Below are positions 60,054-64,000 of a DNA stretch of 64,000 nucleotides, piece after piece. How positions within the stretch are numbered: the stretch's first letter is position 1; every line of letters starts with the position of its first letter. The notes beneath the pieces are model-generated. The model ran no database searches, was not told the DNA's origin, and was given only the letters and a program-made list of their open reading frames with translations. The stretch spans positions 248,001-312,000 of the forward strand of contig CADCXA010000016.1 of the NCBI GenBank assembly GCA_902806565.1. Reading direction: 5' to 3'. This DNA is from Hypoxylon rubiginosum (Eukaryota; Ascomycota; Sordariomycetes; Xylariales; Hypoxylaceae). The position numbers were made by a program, and so were the translations under genes.

Positions 60054-60824
60054 CTAGAAGGAGATGGCGCTCTGTGAGTCATCTCCCAGGAACTCGGCCA
60101 TTTTCATCTGTCCGGCCGGTGTCGACGCCGTATCTAGCAAGCCTCGAATGTTAGGCGTGATATCAGTCAAGATATTGACTGCGTGTTCTGAAAGGGGCGG
60201 CTTGTCGGAACAATATGGAAGCAGGATCCGAGCTGGATTTCCCATCTTGCGGTGTCCGCTGCTGGTACTAATTTGACGATGAAATGCCATCAGGTTTGTT
60301 GGCATGGCTTGAACCGAGTCGACAGGAATAATAGGCATTTCAAATTCGCCATCAAGACTTTCTCGCGTCAGTCTGGTTAGGCTGAGGTGGCGTCGGTATT
60401 GGAGGGAATAGAGGAAGGCTTACTCTAGCTGAAGGGTCATGAGTGCCGCCGTTGCGCCCGCTTGACCCTGTTCTTGCTTGAGTAGGAACACGATGGCAAC
60501 ATCCTGTCCTCCACTCAGGCGGGACAGCCGTTGAATCCGGTCGCGGCATTCATCTTTGCCGACGTCTGATGGCGATAGAAGGATGGCGCTTAGAACTCTC
60601 TGAAGCTGGCCGCCAGAGCTTGGTAGTGGTATGGCCACATCATGAGTGTCGAGCTTAGTCTCTGTTCTTCAGGTCAATGCTGCGTGGAAATGGATCACGA
60701 AGGACCCGTCCATTGCTGCCACCGTACCTTTCCATCTGATGCCGTTGCTCTGCAGAAGCGCCGGGAAAAGTAAGGCCCAATCAGGGCGCCCACGAACAGA
60801 GCGGCAAATCAGGGGACCTGACAT
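60054..60824 (-). CDS. uncharacterised protein, possibly a decaying gene
   Basis: Not assigned to a family. One model is three exons, 60824-60728, 60661-60424 and 60372-60054, giving 217 aa, with a 66-nt intron (GTACGG donor, TTGAC branch, ACAG acceptor) and a 51-nt intron (GTAAGC donor, ACCAG acceptor). The protein starts MSGPLICRSVRGRPDWALLF and has blocks HDVAIPLPSSGGQLQRVLSA, DECRDRIQRLSRLSGGQD, NPARILLPYCSDKPPLSEHA and ILTDITPNIRGLLDTAS, which look like real, conserved-type coding sequence. In the alternative, the first intron is coding and carries a TGA at 60669-60671, and the frame also continues past the TAG at 60054-60056 for a few acidic codons to a TAA at 60030. Then two nonsense changes would mark a pseudogene. 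Extra 5' exons cannot be excluded. Confidence 0.5.
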
Positions 60825-61055
60825 GGCTGTGCTTCTATTTGCATTACACAGTCAACTAACCACAGTTGTGACGAAACTCCCGACGAACTGAAACTGCACC
60901 CAGTGGCGTATGCTTTCGGCGTTGAATAAGAATAACTCTGCTGCTCAAATGTGGTTATGAATTCACCGACACAGCCACGATCGAATTCAAAGGCGGTAAA
61001 AAACGATATGACTAGGAGGTAAGTACATATTTAGGCGGGACGATAGTGCCAGCCT

Positions 61056-61894
61056 TACCTACATTAGCGGGAGGGGGGGGGTCTTTGACATGGTTACCAC
61101 AACCTTATTAGGGTATCAATATAGTGACCAGGACTTATTATTCTTTCTAATATTTAACACAGTTACTATTACCATTATTAAATTGACATTATTACCTTCT
61201 AAAATATCCATATCCTTTTAATAATATATCTAAGCTGTCACAGTTGCTATAACGCTTACAGATTTGATACAATAACCAGGGCTTGTAACTTTATCCCTAA
61301 AGATAACCATTACCAGGGCTTTATATATAAGATATTTAGGGAAACTATATACGTAGGAAAGAGCCCTGGGCATCCATATATACCAAAACAAAAAGCACAA
61401 TTGCCATCGCGTAACGTACATCATAGTCCCCATAGTGTAATGGTAAAATCCATAATCTTGTAATCTCATAATCTTATAGGTCTTAGATTTGAACCTATGT
61501 AATTATAAATTATAAATTGTAAATTATAAATTAATAAATTTGTATAAATATAAATATCTTTATATTCATATCCTGTAGGCCTACATATAATTCCTTAGTT
61601 TGTAATAAAAAAATTTTTTTTTTAATATTATTTTAGGCTATCACTATAACCAGGCTGTCACTATAACCACAACCGTAACCAGGTAATATAAGCCTGTCCA
61701 AAGGAACAGTATATCTGGATATGAAATTATCACCAGATTTGATAGGGTCACCCCGCAGGGTTACCATATTAAGTACGATAGTTAATTAGATTGGATATTT
61801 ATTCCTCACAATAATTATCTGGTTATTATAACCACCCTAGGTCACAATTACAATAATCGTGACAAAACACCCCCCCCTCCCCATAATGTAGGTA
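61056..61894. mobile_element. 839-bp element with terminal inverted repeats flanked by TA
   Basis: The left end reads TACCTACATTA, then GCGGGA and a G run, then TCTTTGACATGGTTA (61056-61096). The complement of the right end reads TACCTACATTA, then TGGGGA and a G run, then TGTTTTGTCACGATTA (about 61894-61853). The match is about 85-90 percent over 40 bp. Taking the outermost TA on each side as the duplicated target gives a TA duplication, as in Tc1/mariner-type elements. The inside is AT-rich with many short direct repeats of ATAACCAGG-like words and no transposase. The size and lack of coding fit a non-autonomous (MITE-like) element or a deleted one. Confidence 0.6.
61426..61500 (+). other. 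degenerate tRNA-like segment with A-box and B-box resemblance
   Basis: ATAGTGTAATGG at 61432-61443 resembles a tRNA D-arm (A box, TRGYNNARNGG), and TTAGATTTGAACCTATG at 61483-61499 resembles a T-arm (B box, GGTTCGANTCC) with C-to-T changes. The spacing of about 40 nt is right for a tRNA. The acceptor and T stems pair poorly, so it is not a working gene. It lies inside the inverted-repeat element. Confidence 0.3.
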
Positions 61895-62490
61895 TGTAAT
61901 TTAGTTCTTAACTCATTCGAGTCGTGCCTCCTGGTAAGTTAAGGTTGCTCGTTCCTCCAAATTTGGATGCCCACCTCCCGAAGTTTATAGACATTGAAGT
62001 CCCATTTATAAGGCTTAAGTGAATCAAACTCGTTTTCGTAAAATTGAAGGCCCCTTAATCCGGCAGACAAATCAACTTGGCTTAGTTACGAATCAATACT
62101 GGTTTGCTAGTTGCTATTATCCAACCATGATTTTGATTCTAATCTTGTGAAGGACGTTCTCTAACTCGATGCTGGCATGTGCGAAGCTCGCGTCGATGGA
62201 CTGTCAGTGCGGTAACTTTTAGAACTCCACGAGCACTGATATAAACTGAAAAATGAACCGAGTGAAGAGCCGGTGGGCTTTGTTATATTTTTACAGTTGC
62301 ATACTTGAGCGTTGATAAACATACCTTGAGACGGTATACAAGAAGCTGTGCTCTGCGAAGCATGTTCGCTATCCACCCCGCTATGTCTAATAGTAGCTGG
62401 ATAGTATATACATTGTGTTTATACATCTATCATGTTCCCAGGGGGGGAATATTTTAGCCTCGGAGGTGAGACTGAATTTATGTATAACCC
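61895..62490. other. intergenic
   Basis: 596 bp between the element and the stop of the OPA3-like gene. A 71-codon minus-strand frame at 62161-62376 has no recognisable character. No gene. Confidence 0.4.
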
Positions 62491-63222
62491 TTAGGCAAGA
62501 GGTGACGCCGTAGGAGCTGGGGGTAATAGTGGCTTTTGGGTCTTTGGATCTTTGTACCCCCTTAAAGCCTCCTCAAGTAGCAACACTCGACTCTGTTGGC
62601 GCTTCTCGGCATCCTCAAGCTCCTTTTCCCTCCTATCGAGTTCGTCGAAGCGAGCATTGAGCTCCTTGATCTTCTCTAGGCTGGCATCCGGCTTCTGGGA
62701 CGACCTGTGGTACTCGTATAAGATCAGAATAGTAGCCACGAGCAGGATGAAGGTGTCACCGGCCACTTCGGCGAATAGGTCGACCGCCTTGGCTTCTGGG
62801 AGTGGCCTGAACTTCCTCTTCCAGACGCTTATTATGGGTATAGGCTTTTTCGCACGGGTCTCTTGGCTCGTGGCGCCATGCTTGGCCCGAACCTCCTCCT
62901 CTTTCTCTATCTGCTCTTTCGTCTTCACGGTGGGTGCTTCTGCCTTCTCTTTTGCTCTTATCTCGGCCTCGACGTTGCGAAGGAGCGCGACCGACATTCG
63001 CATGTTTAATTGGTGAATCGATTGGCCATATTTGGCCGCGAACGTACGGAAGCGTGGATGGTCATGGGCTTGTAGTTTGATTTGATTCTGAGACTCGTCG
63101 TTAGCATTTACAGAGTATACTGCATTTTCATACACGGATTGGAATTATAATCATACAGCGCCATATTTTGAAATATGTCTCAGGAATAGAGAGGCGAGTT
63201 TAAATAACGGCAGTGCTACCAT
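62491..63222 (-). CDS. OPA3-like mitochondrial protein
   Basis: Homologue of OPA3, a mitochondrial inner/outer membrane protein of uncertain biochemical role (3-methylglutaconic aciduria type III in humans). Two exons, 63222-63157 and 63087-62491, give 220 aa. Exon 1 encodes MVALPLFKLASLFLRHISKYGA, the family's conserved N-terminus, and the 69-nt intron (GTATGA donor, GCTAACG branch, CTCAG acceptor) joins it to NQIKLQAHDHPRFRTFAAKYGQ and LNMRMSVALL. A charged coiled region follows (about 85-120), then a hydrophobic helix (GDTFILLVATILILYEYHRS, about 150-169), then a second coiled coil rich in Glu, Arg and Lys. The tail is Pro/Ala-rich. Without exon 1 the frame appears to start with an unrelated peptide translated from the intron. 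Confidence 0.92.
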
Positions 63223-64000
63223 CTCGCCTCGTCTTCCTTTTCCTAGGCTTCGCTTCGGAGATATGGAATGGTAATATCCCGAGGATTCTTAACAACGAAA
63301 TGGCGATATCATCGGTCGTAAGCTGGTTTGAATATCTAAGAAATAGCAAGCATGTTCACTAGACTACGTATATTCCCATGATTTCTCTGCGGCTGTTAAT
63401 TGTCCACTAGAACGAGCTTATATTATGGTGGGATGTCGGAGGAGGCTTAAGAGTTAAATAAATAATCAGATATGAATCATTCGTCGAGTTCGTCTTATCG
63501 ATAGACTGATAGACCGTATGGAGCTAAGCGGGGAGGCAGCTAGGCGGGCAGGCAGTCAGGCACTGTACTTATTGTTTTGAGGAATACCTTTTTGGGCAAC
63601 CGACTGACCGCCAAGCGTTGCTAAGAGACCTGAGGCTCAGAAGCTTGGAGCTTCTTGACCCGTTGCCTCCCCAACGGCCGGGATCTACTTTCGTAAATGA
63701 ATGAACCACTTTTTTTGGCCCATGCACGTTTACAACTTGCTTCCGTCGTACAATGGACGTGAATTGAATACTTTTTTGCTTCGCTCATAACATCTTTGCT
63801 GCGAAGAGGAATTGGGTTGAACGAATTGGGGATTTCCCGCTTCGAATATTTGCTTTCCACTTCATACCCAAGTCTAATGTTTTCATAATCTACGTGTAAG
63901 TGATATATACATCCCATTTGGCTGTTTTTTTTATATCCTAGGACCTACTCTGCTCTTTCCAAAACGGACGCCATCGCCGCCTTACGAAGGAGCTCTCTCA
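63223..64000. other. intergenic to window edge
   Basis: No supported gene. A 98-codon minus-strand frame at 63621-63917 has no recognisable domain. On the minus strand the frame from the edge to a TAG at 63945 is open for 17 codons (…RKAAMASVLERAE), which could be the end of a gene lying to the right; too short to call. Confidence 0.3.

Noticed and set aside
63621..63917. 98-codon minus-strand frame near the right edge
   Set aside because: No domain, no splice partners found, composition unlike neighbouring genes.

Overview
The window is nuclear DNA from a filamentous ascomycete (Pezizomycotina, most likely Sordariomycetes). It has compact genes broken by many short introns (47-150 nt, with GTRNGY donors and CTAAC/CTGAC-type branch sites), no operons, and family architectures typical of such fungi (SERCA of 997 aa, PUP3 of 205 aa, 14-3-3 of 270 aa, Ran of 216 aa). 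The lineage is inferred from protein character and intron style, not from a search. All exon joins were built by hand from splice consensus, reading phase and family conservation.

Layout. Positions 1-8.5 kb: the acidic tail of a gene cut by the left edge, the peroxisomal AAA-ATPase PEX6 (minus), and divergently a steryl-ester-hydrolase-like lipase. 9.7-18.9 kb: a 4-coumarate:CoA-ligase-like enzyme, then ATP11, cytochrome c peroxidase and the U1 snRNP factor PRP39, all minus. 20.8-29.6 kb: an uncharacterised protein, a synaptojanin-like SAC/5-phosphatase and a 14-3-3 protein. 31.6-34.3 kb: two secreted proteins, a class-3 lipase and a small Cys-containing protein. 35.5-47.8 kb: a dense housekeeping block with NAS2 (proteasome chaperone), Ran, a SERCA Ca2+ pump, PUP3 (proteasome beta-3), a TUG/Ubx4-like UBX protein and ribosomal protein eL36. 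49.3-56 kb: a DH-PH RhoGEF, an RTC3-like SBDS-domain protein and a small multi-TM protein. 56-60 kb has no convincing gene. 60-62 kb holds an uncharacterised, possibly decaying gene next to an 839-bp element with terminal inverted repeats. 62.5-63.2 kb is an OPA3-like protein.

The genes are mostly unrelated core functions, and there is no biosynthetic cluster. Loose themes are peroxisome/fatty-acid activation (PEX6 and the CoA ligase with a PKL end), mitochondria (ATP11, CCP1, OPA3-like) and protein turnover (NAS2, PUP3 and the UBX protein within 11 kb).

The most interesting signals are not ordinary genes: the TA-flanked inverted-repeat element at 61056-61894 with a degenerate tRNA-like segment inside; six copies of the perfect palindrome TACCTAGGTA in intergenic DNA against about 0.06 expected; three stop-free, frame-preserving introns (PEX6, PRP39, synaptojanin) whose retention would give alternative proteins; an 8-nt microexon in 14-3-3; and a first coding exon of PUP3 that is just the ATG.
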